This document shows positions 38,301 to 50,829 of a stretch of 64,000 nucleotides of DNA, in pieces. The position numbers were made by a program, and so were the translations under genes. Numbering within the stretch: the first letter of the stretch is position 1; each line of letters opens with the position of its first letter. This DNA is from Lepidonotus clava. Lineage: Eukaryota > Annelida > Polychaeta > Phyllodocida > Polynoidae. The notes beneath the pieces were generated by a model, which did no database searches, was not told the DNA's origin, and saw only the letters and a program-made list of their open reading frames with translations. The DNA lies in contig OW387141.1 in the NCBI GenBank assembly GCA_936440205.1, positions 48,121,307 through 48,185,306 of the forward strand, given 5' to 3'.

Positions 38301-41300
38301 CTAATATTCTAATATCCAACAATGGCCCTATGAAATAATAACAAATCTAAATTTTGGGACATTAGAAGATTGCAATGCCTTGAGTTCCCCGTGTTCCATA
38401 GTATTACGGGTCTAGCTGTTGGTTGGTACACACAGGGAGAGTCATCCGTGTTGAACAGTGAGTGAATCCAACTTTAGCAATAGCAATGAGGGTTGGCACA
38501 CTCAATTTTTTAATGTGTCCGGGGGACATCTTGGGATCATTATTTTAATATTCTGTTTTCAGCAAATGACAGCTGTGTCCCTCATCTTTTAAAATAATAA
38601 ATAGGAGGTAAGTGGTGGAAATGTATTCATTTGCTTAACAGTGAAATGATCCGTTGTTACGAATATCCACTGTGGGTCACTGTGGCCCATTGCACAATAG
38701 AATTTCGTTGTGAGGATCAAACAACAAAAGCACAATGAACTTTTGTTTAACAGGGAAATGTTTCTTTGTTACTAAAATTTTCCCTTTTTACTTAAATAGT
38801 AAAGATCTCTGGTTTAAATGAATGGAATTTAATTCTGTAAATTGATATGAATGGGAAGACATTAGAGAAAAACCAGTAAAACCTACAACTCTTTGAGGGC
38901 ATTCTAAATATAGAAAAAAAAATGTTGCAAAATTGTCGTTGTTAAGAAAATAACTGCAAATAATTTATCAAGCAACAACGAACTATTTCACTGTTTATTA
39001 TATTTTCGTTGTTACGAAACCCATTGTGCAACGGGCCACAGTGGCCCAATGCACAATGGGTTATCTAGCAATGAAAATAATATTATTAACAAAATTAATA
39101 TTTTCGTAACAACAATTGTTTTGCAACAATTTTTTTCTTTATTTAGAATGCCCTCAGGGAGCTGTAATTTTTAGTGAATTTTCTCTATTTTTTTCCCCTT
39201 TTTACATGAATCTACAGAATTCAATTTCAATGATTAGATCCAGAGATTTTACTATTTTTGTAAAATCATAAAAACGAAACTTTTTGTTAAGATACCTAAA
39301 CTTGATCCTCACAACGAAATTCTTTTGTGCAACAGGCCACAGAGGCCTGTTGTACAATGACCCAATGTAACAAAAACAACTTTTAAGAACACTTTAAGAA
39401 CATAATTATCTCTATTACAAAACACCTATAACTTTTTTTCTACCAGATCAAATTCAATTCTGAAAATTGATAATGATATATCAGTTTTCAAAATTGAATT
39501 TGATCCGGTAGTGAAGGGACACTGTTGGTCTGTGTACAGTAAAAATCATAGCTCATTTACAGTATTATAAATTAGCTTTTGTGAGGGGGTACAACATGGT
39601 CTATCAATGATGGAAAAGGACAAGGAATGCATTCCTTGGATAAGAAATGAGTGGTTTGTTACAATTGGTATTGTGCAACCAGCCACTAGTAGCCTGTGGC
39701 CAAATGCACAACGAATTTCATATCAACACATCCAATACAAGGGTTCCTTGTACGCTTTGATCATTGTGTGATTAATGTCCATTCATCAGTGTTGGAGTCG
39801 AGAAACAATATAATGTTACAAGTTAAAAGTGTATTTTGTAAGGGCCCGAAAAGCCCGAAAAACCGAAAACCCCCCCAAAAAAACCTGAATCCCGAAAACA
39901 ATGTAAACTGGAAGTGACGTCATTATGACCACGTGACTTGAGATGGCCATTCAGAGCCGACCAGTAGAGTATAAAAAGGGGCGGTGAGGCCCAAAATAAA
40001 CGGTTCCATCTTGGTATTCCTTGTGTCCACATGTGTCTTCTTCCTCTAGTATCACCCTGAAAGGGATCTAAGTCGATCAAGGGATCTAGGTGATCAAATA
40101 CTAACTAAATAAACTGACGAACATAATTAATATTAGCAAAGTTAGTAGGAAATTAGAGCAAAAAATAGTACTGGGTCCAAAAACCCGAAGGACCGAAGTA
40201 TGGCACGAAGGCCTGAAATGGCCCGAGAGACAACCTGGGACCGGAAGACCGGACAAGTACGGAAGCCCGAAATAGTGAGCGGCCCCCTTGTGGCTGGGGG
40301 TATGAAGGCACGACTGGCTCGGCCCTACACTACCACCCTTTAGGTGAGTGTCAGCCCGACAACCCCTGGAAACAGTGGACTACTGGTCCATCCTGAAGAC
40401 GAGCAAGAGAGATCCCCACCATTTTCCCCACTGTCCTCCGCCTGCTGACAGAAGCCTCCAGTCCCCCATGCCTGATGTCCGAAACACCTCGGTCCTGGCC
40501 GACCAGTACACAGCTCCCCACTCGACGAATACAGATTTCCCGATTGACCCACTCATTCCCTCCCGTGCACGAGGCACAACTCTTGATCTTACACCTTGGC
40601 TTCTTGCTCGGACTCCTCGTCCAGCTCAGAACCAAAATAACCCCCACGTCCCTCTGCCGTAGAAATCGGGAACCCAGAACTACCGAGGAACATCACTATT
40701 GTAAGGCTATTTTCCACATACAGAAGTAGCCTATTGACAATGCTGTGAATGAGCTGTAACCTGTACAGAATATAAATGTACAGTGTCCCTCTATATGTTG
40801 ATTGAATTTAAATTGATCCACTAGATAAACAGATAGAGTCATTCTGTATATAGATATAGTAACAACAATGCCCTCCTTAACCACTTGTGCTTAAAGTGAT
40901 CTGAAAAGTTGTCATTATTACTATTGGCTATTGGGCAACGGGCCATTGTAACTAAACCTTTGCTTGTCCAAAATGATTGCTGTTAAGCAATTTTTGACAG
41001 CCTGAAAAAAATCTAATAACAATATCAATGTTGTAGGTGAGCTTTAATTTGAACATTATATGGACATACACTCGTAAATAACTTAACAGTATTTTATTTG
41101 ATCTAATGGAAACATTTTTAGTGCTGTTTCAAATTAATCATTGCATATTTGTAAAGCACATGTGCTTAAGATGATTCAATTTATATAACATGAGTATGGA
41201 CTATATACCATTCAGAAAATTGTCAATAAACATATCTACTGATATTACAAATTTTACAATGTGTACATGTCTGTGATCATACCAGAAGTAGAAAAAACAC

Positions 41301-42505
41301 ATTTTCAACTTTTATTTTTTGAACAAGGATATCACGGTTAATTCTGAACATAAATGTATGAAATTTCGTATATGTCTTGGTAACATTCACCTTGAGGGAA
41401 ACTTGTCTAAGATCTTTGTTTTACGTTTCATTTTAATTAATATAGAAAAGTAATTGGGAAAAAATCATTAAATGTTTCCCGTTTTCTGACATAGAATAAA
41501 AACTAAGCATAAATAAAAAATCTGAGACACTCTTTCCTCCATATTAATGTTACAGACAAGCTCCCAAAATTTTGTAAAAATCAATTGAATGGTAACTGAG
41601 ATATTCATGTTCAAAAAATAAAAGTTGAAAAATCGATATTGGAGTGAAAAGTTGTACAATTAACTTTATATCAAAAGATGGAGGAAAATCTGTTCTATCA
41701 TTTGGTGTAAACTAAATTACTGTGCTCCTAATAGCGAGAGTGCAATAGGGATTACTAAAAATGGCCCACAGAGAGTTGCTGTCTATCCTTAAAGTGTTTA
41801 CTTTTAAGATTGGTTATTGTGCATAGAACTAATATGTTTATATTTATACAATGTCTACTTGTTAAACTTAAAGGTAACTTACTGCTACAAGGGTTCCTAG
41901 AAGGGAGAACCGCTGCTCCGCCATGCTCTGAACATATGTGAAACAAGTTTCTTGTAACAATAGAATGTTTTTACGGGAAGCATTTATGTGTAGACAAGTA
42001 ACATATCAACTAAGTATATTTAGTAAAGAACTTTCATAAGAACTATCGAATTTACCTAATTTTGATAATTGTGAAAAAAGCGATGTTGCTGACAATAAGC
42101 CCATCCCAGTTTACACCAACATTTAGGTTTACTATGAAATATCTTCAGAATTGCCTCCATGATTGTTCCCTGCAGACAGTTGTAAAAACATAATTAACCA
42201 AAGCAATTTGGTTTGACAGATTGCTTATGCATTTGTAAAATGGAGATTCATGTTTTGGCCTTTTTTCCATAGGAACCAATGTTAAAGCTGGTCAGCCCAG
42301 CCTATTAAGTCCAACCCTATTTTGCCCTAAAATACATAATTTTTATTGGCTGGCAAACCTGCAAGTCTGTCAATTGATAAAATTTGAGAAATCATAATGT
42401 TCAAACAGTACTTTAGGATATGGAAAAAACATAATTATGCAGGTTATTTTATCTGATATCAATAACCTGCTACATGATCTTCCATTTATTTAATATGTAT
42501 GCATT

Positions 42506-42537
<32 letters not shown>

Positions 42538-43159
42538 TATATGTATCCTAGTTCTAGCTTCAACATGGATATATATACAAAGAGAAATAACAACTAACTA
42601 GTTCATTGATCTTATGTGGGATGAAATCAAGGTAGACTTGAAGTGTGTCTGTCCATTCTTGACCAGGGCGAACAATGACACGACCATCAGTGAGGTTTTG
42701 CAGCAGTCGTCCTTCATCTGAAATAGTATTTGCAAAGCTGCTTTAGTAAAATTCAGAATTTTAGTAAGTAGTCGATACTTGCAATACATAAATACAAGGA
42801 CATACACTTTCCATCTGCTGTTTGTGAAAGTGTTATTGAAATCCATTACAATCTCATGATTGCAGGTGTTATAAAACATTTCAAATTACCAATATTTCAC
42901 AATAGAAATTGGTACCCCTATGGAAAGGTTATCCATGTTTTACGTAAATCATTATTCCAAATACATCATTATAACTATAAATGTTCTAGTCACAAGTAAT
43001 TTCAATGAAAGATTAAACAGTATAGATAGGAACTGGTGTTAGTAAGATTCATACTGAAACAATAATCTACTTACGATTTAAACTTCTAGAAGATTCACCC
43101 TTTACAACAAAGGGAACCAAGAAGATAACTATCCACATGATCCTTCCCTTTTTCAACAT
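35336..43159 (-). CDS. Gene D: nAChR-like Cys-loop ion channel subunit, six exons, about 432 aa
   Basis: Exons in reading order: 43075-43159, 42599-42717, 41883-41927, 37298-37407, 35981-36516, 35336-35739; 1299 nt in frame, exon lengths identical to C and E. Signal peptide MLKKGRIMWIVIFLV, Cys-loop C155-C169 with FPFDKQ, and four membrane segments. SGEK precedes M2 (Ser 2', Ala 6', Met 9', Glu 20'). Loop A ends AIMNR and the loop B Trp position is Ser. The extracellular part differs from C and E most in exon 4 and in the stretch after the Cys-loop (NSNMPLIDI). The codon across exons 1 and 2 gives His, as in C. Intron 3 is 4.5 kb, inflated by at least four MITEs and a solo LTR. The open frame across exons is intact, so the gene looks functional. 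Confidence 0.9.
38683..39038. mobile_element. MITE of the TGGCCCATTGCACAAT family, copy 1
   Basis: Starts TGGCCCATTGCACAAT and ends ATTGTGCAACGGGCCA, with CTG before and CAG after. It lies in gene D intron 3. Internal sequence is an inverted match to the neighbouring copy at 39042-39339. No coding capacity. Confidence 0.75.
39042..39339. mobile_element. MITE of the TGGCCCATTGCACAAT family, copy 2, inverted
   Basis: Starts TGGCCCAATGCACAATG and ends TTTTGTGCAACAGGCCA, with CAG on both sides (39039-39041, 39340-39342). Its end, read in reverse complement, matches the start of copy 1 through CGTTGTGAGGATC. The two thus form a palindrome of about 660 bp centred near 39040. Confidence 0.75.
39343..39685. 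mobile_element. MITE of the same family, copy 3
   Basis: Starts AGGCCTGTTGTACAATG directly after a CAG and ends TTGTGCAACCAGCCA before CTA. It is adjacent to copy 2 and more diverged. Internal GAATGCATTCCTTG is shared with gene C intron 3 (about 26984-26997). Confidence 0.6.
39697..40945. mobile_element. MITE of the same family, copy 4, split by solo LTR 4
   Basis: Starts TGGCCAAATGCACAACG after CTG (39694-39696) and ends GGGCAACGGGCCA. The interior is interrupted by the solo LTR at 39767-40697 with its own ATTG duplication, so the MITE is older than the LTR insertion. Confidence 0.6.
39767..40697 (+). mobile_element. Solo LTR, copy 4, nested in a MITE
   Basis: Same family as the copies at 8019, 20906 and 22627, with the same start, TATA region (TATAAAAAGGGG, about 39970) and end. 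It is flanked by ATTG on both sides (39763-39766, 40698-40701). There is no internal region. It lies in gene D intron 3 on the strand opposite to the gene. It is a fossil. Confidence 0.85.
42506..42541. repeat. TA microsatellite in intron 2 of gene D
   Basis: Alternating TATA/GTATA run at the position corresponding to 28138-28171 in gene C. Confidence 0.75.
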
Positions 43160-43470
43160 GGTTATATATTATGATAAGAAATAAGTAAATGGAAATGCTG
43201 CAGTTTTATGAAAACCTCTGGCTCCCAATGCAGTACTTTGGGACTCTTGGAAGGTATCACCAAAAGGAGAAAAATATTAACTGGACCACACTTAGCTTAG
43301 CAGTATAGTATCAGCTCTCATACCTTACCCAGTTGCCAATACATTAAGGGAAGTATACCAAAGAATGAATCCATAAAGCTCGGTCTCTATAGACGTTGTG
43401 CAGATTGGGCCAGTCAGAATGGGCTGGCCACCATATTGGTGATCAATTTATAGTCAGTGTTTTTCAAAGT
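43160..43470 (-). promoter_or_regulatory. Upstream region of gene D
   Basis: Matches the upstream regions of C and E (see 28865-29268). The block with GGCTCCCAATGCAGTACTTTG lies at about 43218. Promoter position is inferred from conservation only. Confidence 0.4.
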
Positions 43471-44081
43471 TCTGAAATATTAGAATAACAGTTTTATGCT
43501 GCAATTATTAAATGATAATACGTGTTAATGCCGAAAAAGTAATCATGTGTCCATGTCTATGATTCTTTACATCTTGAAAGCATTAAGAACATATTTAGAA
43601 TATATCTTTATACATAATTTTACTTAGGAAAATCTCACTGAATCATTATAAGCAATACTTGTCAGTTAGAAATTATAATCTTATATTCATTTCACAGTAA
43701 AGTGGTGGTGATCACCAAAGATTGATCACACGACCACATCTACACGAGATCTATAGAGCAACTATCCATTAGTGTTAAACCCTTTCATCCTAACATTCCA
43801 GTAGCCAGTGCCTGCGGGGGGTAATACGTTACCTCCACTTTGCTGACAAACATTTTAGTTGCTGATCAATATATGTTAGCCATTTCCATCCATGGCCACC
43901 AGCAGGACTACTGATAAGGACAGGTCAGCTTGTGTTTCCAACCAGGAAGTATGTATTGTAGCCTTGGTAGCAAATTGGGTTGTATTTGATGGCAAACATA
44001 AAGCTCTCCTACAGTATCTGGACTTGGCATATGTCCATATGTCCACTTAATTAGAGTTTTTATATAACTACATAATATATG

Positions 44082-44122
<41 letters not shown>

Positions 44123-44455
44123 TAAAAATAGGCAGTTAGAATGTTGAAGACCTTCCCTTTATTCAAGAGTTAGTATTAAGCGAGTTAAACAAATTAGTTG
44201 TTTTATTGAGCATAATTATCAAAATCACCTAGGGGGCCAACCATAAAGCATCCACAAGAATTCTGTGCCATGAGAAGTTAAAATTTCAATGACCACAAAA
44301 TTGGCTCTTGTGGATATTTTAGTGTCCACGAGATTATGTGGATTTTGTTTTGATTGTTTCCAATTTTTCATCACTTAAAGTGTTCCAATGTCCTAACACA
44401 CTCTTAAAAGTATTATAATTATGTGAATAAGTGTATTAAGGTAATGATTTTAGTA

Positions 44456-45937
44456 TTTGGACGGTTTTAAACCATACGGTGTGACCCTGGATTAATCCAT
44501 AAGATTTAGACCCTGAGGGACTACGGATGATAATCTTTGCATCCAGCGTCTTTCCTCTTTATCCCGTTCTAGTTGTGCGACCAGGGAGCCGGGGGGTGCT
44601 CGTATAAACGATAATACTGATATCTGGAAGCCCTCCGTGAGACCCGGGTGTTCGGCCGGGCATTGGTTAAAGTGCCGGGCCACAGTAGTGTCATGATTAT
44701 GTTGAATGTCATGGAAATGGCCTTGGAATCTTGTGAGTAGTCGATTCTTGTTTTGGCCCACGTAATGTATTTTACAATGTTTGCAAGTGATTAAATAAAT
44801 TAAGTTACTGCTTTGACAATTAATGTTATACAGCGGCGTGAACCATCGGCCATCATGGAGTGATTTAATTTTTTCTTTAGTGTTCATTAAAGGACAGTAT
44901 CGGCAGGTTGTCGGTCGGTTACACGGGTGACCAGATAGACCCGGTTTTCTAGTTCTGGTTTGGGTGGAAGCCCTTACCAAGGAGTCGCCTAAGTTTTTAT
45001 TTCGTCGGAGACCAAAAATAATTTTAGACTCTATAAGGGGTCTCGTGGTTTTGGATCGGCCCAGTAGGGACCAGTGTTCTCGAATAATTTTACCAATTGG
45101 TGGATTTTTTGGATTATGAGTAGTGATACAATAAAATGTACGATCGTTAGCCTTTTTATTATAGATGGGGTTAGTCAAGGGATCAGACAGAAGGTTCTTA
45201 TTTAAGAGAATGTCGCGATCCTTTTCGAGGGCTCGTTTCAGTGAAGACTGGACGAGCTTCTTGGGGTAACCGCGTCTGATAAAATGAGAGCTTAACATCA
45301 GGGCATTTTGAGTGAAGTCTGAATCTAAAGTGCAGATCCTTCTCAGTCGTAGAAATTGTGAGTATGGAATGCCATTTAGGATGTGTCTCGGGTGTTCAGA
45401 TGAGAATAACAAGTAATTGTGGCTGTCAGTTGGTTTACAGTATAAAGTGGTGTAAATAGAGCCACTTTGTGACCGTTTAATGGTCAGGTCGAGGAAGTTA
45501 ATTTCACTAAGGGTAGTTTCCGGTGTATTTGATGGTAGGATGCTGGGAGTTTAGATGTTCTATGAAGTCATCTAGTTTATCCTGACCATAAGTCCAGATG
45601 AAGAAAATATCATCAATGAACCGTTTCCAAATGAGAGGTTTCAGTTTATATGAGTAAACATATTTATCCTCAAATGCTCCCATAAAAAGGTTGGCAAATG
45701 AAGGGGCCAGTTTTGTGCCCATTGCTGTACCTCCTATTTGGAGATAATGTTTGTTATCAAAATCAAAGTTGTTGAGTGTAAGTACCATTTCGAGTAGTTT
45801 GCAAATAGAGGCATTTGTAGGGTTAAGTGATGGTGCACGTGTTCTAAAGAGGTATTTAGCGACCGCCTCAATGCCCTCGTCATTGGGTATGTTAGTATAA
45901 AGACTAGTTACATCCAGCGTCGCTAGAATAGAACCGT
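44456..45937 (-). mobile_element. 5'-truncated Penelope-like retroelement (RT plus GIY-YIG endonuclease)
   Basis: The minus strand encodes the later part of a Penelope-type reverse transcriptase (45507-45937). It has DVTSLYTNIP, then GTAMGTKLAPSFANLFMG and RFIDDIFFIW, the catalytic-core motifs of this class. A second frame (44492-45412) continues with the thumb and linker and a C-terminal GIY-YIG endonuclease: LITCKHCKIHYVGQ followed by an H...H stretch (GHFHDIQHNH). The RT fingers and N-terminal part are missing, so the copy is 5'-truncated, and the two frames are offset once. The insertion is flanked by a 17-bp target duplication (44439-44455, 45938-45954), and the sister locus at about 31215 is empty. 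There is no poly-A tail. The element is non-functional but young relative to the duplication. Confidence 0.9.
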
Positions 45938-46207
45938 AGGTAATGATTTTAGTACGATTTTTCAATGAACTTTCAAGTCCAAAAGTTCTCGTGGATGGTT
46001 TTTGGGCAGAATTTTCTTCTTGTGGACATAAAACAACCACCATTAGAAATGGTGGATGTATTTGGTCAGCCCCTCTGGACAACTTGCCAGTAACAATAGA
46101 AAAATCTGTATGTAGTCCGACCTTTTTTGGTTTTTTTGGGGGGGGGGGATGGGGGTTTGGGAGGTGGGGGATAAGTAACTTCTTCAGGCATCACACATGA
46201 TCTTCCG

Positions 46208-46596
46208 GTGCTGCATCACATAACCAAACAGACACAATAGCGGGAGAACAAAAATGGTTTACTTTTTCTCTCGCTCCTTTTTTTCATCCTTGTTTACCAC
46301 ATGTGCCAATTGTCGCTGTTGAGATGGTTTTGTACATACTTTAATTGAATTGACTGATAAATACATTTCTGCCAATCACAACCTATATATTCTCTAAGCT
46401 GCGGGATACTGCTATCATGTGCTGAAAACAGAATACTAATATTAACCCCAAAATGTACCTCCAAGATATCAAAAAGAGGGGTGGTCAAACCATCCCTGTA
46501 AGGAAGAAAGGTGGATTCACTCGCTGTTCAACAAGGACCGGTGTCCTTATGTGTACCGATGTTTGCTACAGCAAGACCCGTTATGTGATGCGGCAC
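46208..46596. mobile_element. MITE with GTGCTGCATCACATAAC ends, copy 2
   Basis: Almost identical to 31482-31869, including inverted ends, and duplicated together with the flanking DNA. Confidence 0.6.
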
Positions 46597-48624
46597 TTAG
46601 GCTGGACAATAAAAATAATACTATAACATAGTAATACAGATTAAGTAAAATGTAGTTCAGGGTCATGTCAGTGTAAGGTTTTTCAGTCAATGTACATTCA
46701 TCATCAACAAGAAATCAAGTTAATCATTTTCTTTAATTCAACCTTGGTGGTTGCCATCTGTATTTTGACGGCTAACATTTTCCCCCTTACTTAAATCTAG
46801 TCTTATTGTTACTCCAGAGAACAGTTTTAAGTTGGCGCAGTATCAACTAACCATCAATTGAATATGTGCTTGACTATCTATATAGGACACTGCCTTCTCT
46901 TGCAATTTATTATAAACCTATAGAACTCTCTATCATGAGGTCTGTCTAGTCCAAAAGAGGTAGAATTATCTGTTTATGAGAAGTAAATGCTATATAACTC
47001 ATCATATATCAGCAAGATTTTTTTATAATTGATGGATCTGATGATTTGTCTTTCAACATCTATCAAATACAGAACATATCATAATAGTATGTTGTATTCA
47101 TTTTATATATAATATCATATTACACAAGTAATATACTAGAAACACTGCTACAACCGAATGAGCAGCATTGCGTTTCAACTGGTAAACAGTGCTTCATTAT
47201 TACACATTTATGTCAGATATGATTATTTATTATTATATAGATCTATATCATTATTATATTATTGTTATGTTAATTAGGTCACCTGACTGGGTTGTCACCA
47301 AATTAGTCGTAAAAAGACCTACAGGGTGCAGCACAGGTGGCATTACAAAAAACATTTGCCTTTTATGGCATACAGGAAATGTTTCATGGTTTTCCTATGA
47401 ATCAAAATGTGTTGATTGAATCTGTATCAAACATTTCAAATTTGAACATTTATGATCTCAAACAAACTTAAATATCCCAGCCAAGGATATGACATTCTAA
47501 TAACATTGCAGCAACATATTTGATTGGATCTTCCTATGTTATACTGTTAGATAACAGTGACATTCTTTTCATGACTCCCAATAATGATCCTGCAACAAAC
47601 TTTTGTGACAAAATGAAGCACCTCAAAATTTAGAAATCTCCCATTAAAATGAAATGAATAAATATACTGTACTGTACTGTAATATCATTTGTGTGCCCTA
47701 TAATTTGAGGCCTTAAGGTTTTACTACAGAACCAAGGTACAGATTCCTAGAGTTGGTGATGGTGTAATACATTCTGAAGGTTCTAGGGTCAGTTGAATAT
47801 CAGTAAGTTAAAGACATAGCCTTTCTTGAGCTCTTGCTCAGAAATAAGCATGGTGACATGCAAATTTGTTCGTGTCAATGTAATCTTCTTATACAGGTCT
47901 GACAAAAAATTCTTGTTTCGAGGCTTGTAATGGATTTGAAATTGTGGTCAAAAAGTCTATTATCCTGCACAAAAGTCATTGTGCATATAGGGTATTAGTG
48001 TAGTTCTTTTGTGTGAAGTATATTCTGTTTCATGAATGAGAATTCAGATGGGAGACAGAAGTCACTAGATGAGAGGGAAATTATAAAGGAATTGTAAAGA
48101 ATATTCAAAATTATATAAGTAGGAGAATGGCAGAAGCTGCTGGTAGGTGATATACCTGTATAGCCACGGCAGGCGCAAAGCATCTCCCAGTAAGTAGTGC
48201 TGCCTGGGTAAAATCAATAATTGGATAGCATATATAAGGGGCTGAGCTGGCAAACGAAGCCAGAGAACACTACCTGTTTGGATCAATACGAATCTATACA
48301 ATTCGGGGTTTGGTTTTAGCCATGCACGCAGACATTGAGTGACTTGGATTGGAGTTTACCATTGTGCTGCCGCACTAAGACAAGCTCTGAGGACGAAGCT
48401 AGCCTTTGGCAGTGTTGAGTGAGGGTCAGATACTTAGGCCATAACGCACCAGCAAAAAATCATAATGTGACAATCATGAAGATCCTGAAGATGACATAAT
48501 TCTATGGCAATGTCATTATTGGCATAGTGAATATAGGCTTTCATGTTATTTTTCATTTGCAGTTAATGCCATGACTATTTGATCATTGTGTGATAGATAT
48601 TATAAAACATGAAGATGTAATTGG

Positions 48625-49324
48625 TGGTGGGGGACATGGCTTGTTCTCACTAGCGAGACCGAGTCAAAAGTGAATTTGAAGCTAACCAAAATGGCACTCT
48701 CCTGTTCTGTTGTGTACAGGTAACCAGGGTTACTGCTTTCTGATTGGTCAGTGGGGTGACCTTGACCCCTGACCTCATTGGTCCCTATCCATTGGCTGGA
48801 TTTGGGGGTGTGTCAGTGCTGCAGGTTGTCTCCAAGTATACTCTTACTCTACTAAGTTGATCTTACTACAAGTTATATCAGAAAAATGAAGGAAAGGGAA
48901 AAGGTGGAGTTTGCCTGTTCTTTTGAGCAGTTTTTCCTTTTTTCTCGGTTTCGGCGTGTTAGGCCTCATCAGTCCCTTATTTAGTCAGAACTATTTTACC
49001 TGATGTGGTAGATAATTTTAATTATATACCTTGCCTGGTCCTGTTCATAGGAGGAATTATTTTCTTAATAAAATCTCCTTAGGGCTGTTAGAGATTTTCT
49101 ACAGCTCTTATATGATAATGCCTTTTTATTCTGGTTGTGAGATTCAATTAGTTACTTTGACTCCTTCATATGGATAGAACTTTAGTGTATATCTATTGGT
49201 ATATTTTCTTATCACTATTCACTGTCACTGTGGGTGTGCAATGAGTGATATAGTGTATGGGGATACCTGTCCGTCACTGGTAGTGATAAAAAAATGTTTT
49301 AATAGTGATAAGAAAATATACCAA
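48625..49324. mobile_element. Unclassified 700-bp retroposon-like insertion
   Basis: Flanked by a perfect 16-bp direct repeat, ATGAAGATGTAATTGG (48609-48624, 49325-49340). The sister locus at about 33860-33880 has this word once and no insert. The element begins TGGTGGGGGACATGG and ends ATATACCA. Near its right end GGTATATTTTCTTATCACTA (about 49199) pairs with its complement at 49303-49322, forming a hairpin with a loop of roughly 80 bases. No poly-A, no clear tRNA boxes and no open frame. The long target duplication suggests a retrotransposition-type mechanism. Confidence 0.65.
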
Positions 49325-50829
49325 ATGAAGATGTAATTGGCTCTGAACTTTGTTTTTCAAAACATGGAAAATCTATGATAAATCAAACAGATTCTCCGCT
49401 CAAACTTATTACACATATCAGATTTGGCATCATGATACTTGTTTCAATATGTGAGGAATTGCCACACCTAAACAAGCGGAGGCGATATGGTGCTGTAATA
49501 CCATGTTCTGGTTCAGTTGCTCAAGTTTAAACTATTATAAAGAAAGACATTTAAGTGTTGGATATAATCATAGATGTCACACAGGATGACTATTAGAAGA
49601 ATAAATAGTCCAGGTTCTAATATAGATGGTTTAATAATCCATGATCAGTTCTCCTCGATTCACACACTAATGCACCCCAAAGTGGGTGTTGCTAACAGGG
49701 GGCCCGGGAAGATCCTCCCCTGCAGCACTGTGTCCTGCCTATAATTATGAGCAGCTCTCTACCCAACCCTGTGTTACGTGACAGGAGTGGGGAGGGCGTA
49801 CTCCCTAGAATGTGTTAACTATGCAGTAACTATAATGTAGTGCTCACACTGCACAGATAACATACAACTATGTTATATAAAACATTCAAAAGTAATTTGG
49901 AAAACATTGAGATGATGACGTATTGACATTGGTCATAGCTAGATCTATTGTATTAAATGTTTGGATATTTACTGTGCATATAGTGCTTTGAGGTAATGGT
50001 TTATGAAAAGGAGGTAATAATAATTATAGAATATACAATATTACATCCTGCTAGAAACAGAGTCATTTAGTTTAAACCTTAACATTAAAAAGAAAAACAA
50101 AACTCAATGTAAGCAGCATAAATGTTTACTCAATCAATACCATAAGACAAACCATGAAAATGCTACAAATCATAATTGATACATTTTGTCCATATCAGGA
50201 AAACAAAACAGATCTTCAGATAAAGATGCAGGAGGTATTCAAAACACAACAGAAAGTCATGATGGATTATCGGTGCATGTTTATAAAACATAGTTCAAGG
50301 TAACATAAACACATTTGGAAATCTCCATTCAGCTTTCCACAGCTTTTAACAAAAAAGACTAATTGATATACTCTTCATTATATTGTGTCTCAATATTATT
50401 GCAATTTTATTTCCCTTTTCAATTTCCTTAAATTGCTCTTCTGCTCTTAGCAAATAGGCTAATATGTAAGAAGAGACAGAAACTCTCTCAAATACATGAC
50501 ATTCAGTCTATTCACAACTAAAATTCTGGTCAAAAAGGAGACCAGAAAGCTACCAGCTGCAGTATCTAACATTGTCAGATATTTACAAGCAACTTTTCAA
50601 TTTTATGATTGAATTGCTCAGTGGAAACACTGTTTCTACCTGTTTTTGACCAGATCTAGTCAAAACAATCATAACTTAACAACCAGAACTGGTCAAAATG
50701 ACCAGAATTATAGTTATATTGTACAATTGGTTCTCCCCTTATGCCATCCTACAGATTTGCAGAATAAATGAAGGGATATGGTCCTCTCTTTTGTGTTAGC
50801 TGGATTTGCTTACAGCAGAATTCTTAAAC

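Larger units (their letters stand above)
43590..50829. repeat. Duplicated intergenic DNA between genes E and D (copy 2)
   Basis: Counterpart of 30389-35335, near-identical over 44030-48608. It differs by two clean insertions absent from copy 1: a Penelope-like element (44456-45937) and an unclassified 700-bp element (48625-49324). It also lacks the two TTAA elements found at 29273-30384 in copy 1. It contains a TA microsatellite (44085-44120). No host gene is seen. Confidence 0.7.

Noticed and set aside
45940-46082. N-terminal 48 residues of the open frame that continues into the reverse transcriptase
   Set aside because: This part is flanking DNA: the same residues occur at the empty sister site (31109-31468 frame). 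The join is an accident of insertion, not a fusion protein.
48990-49030. Possible hammerhead ribozyme core (CTGATG) in the 700-bp insertion
   Set aside because: No matching GAAA segment and flanking stems at the right distances could be found.
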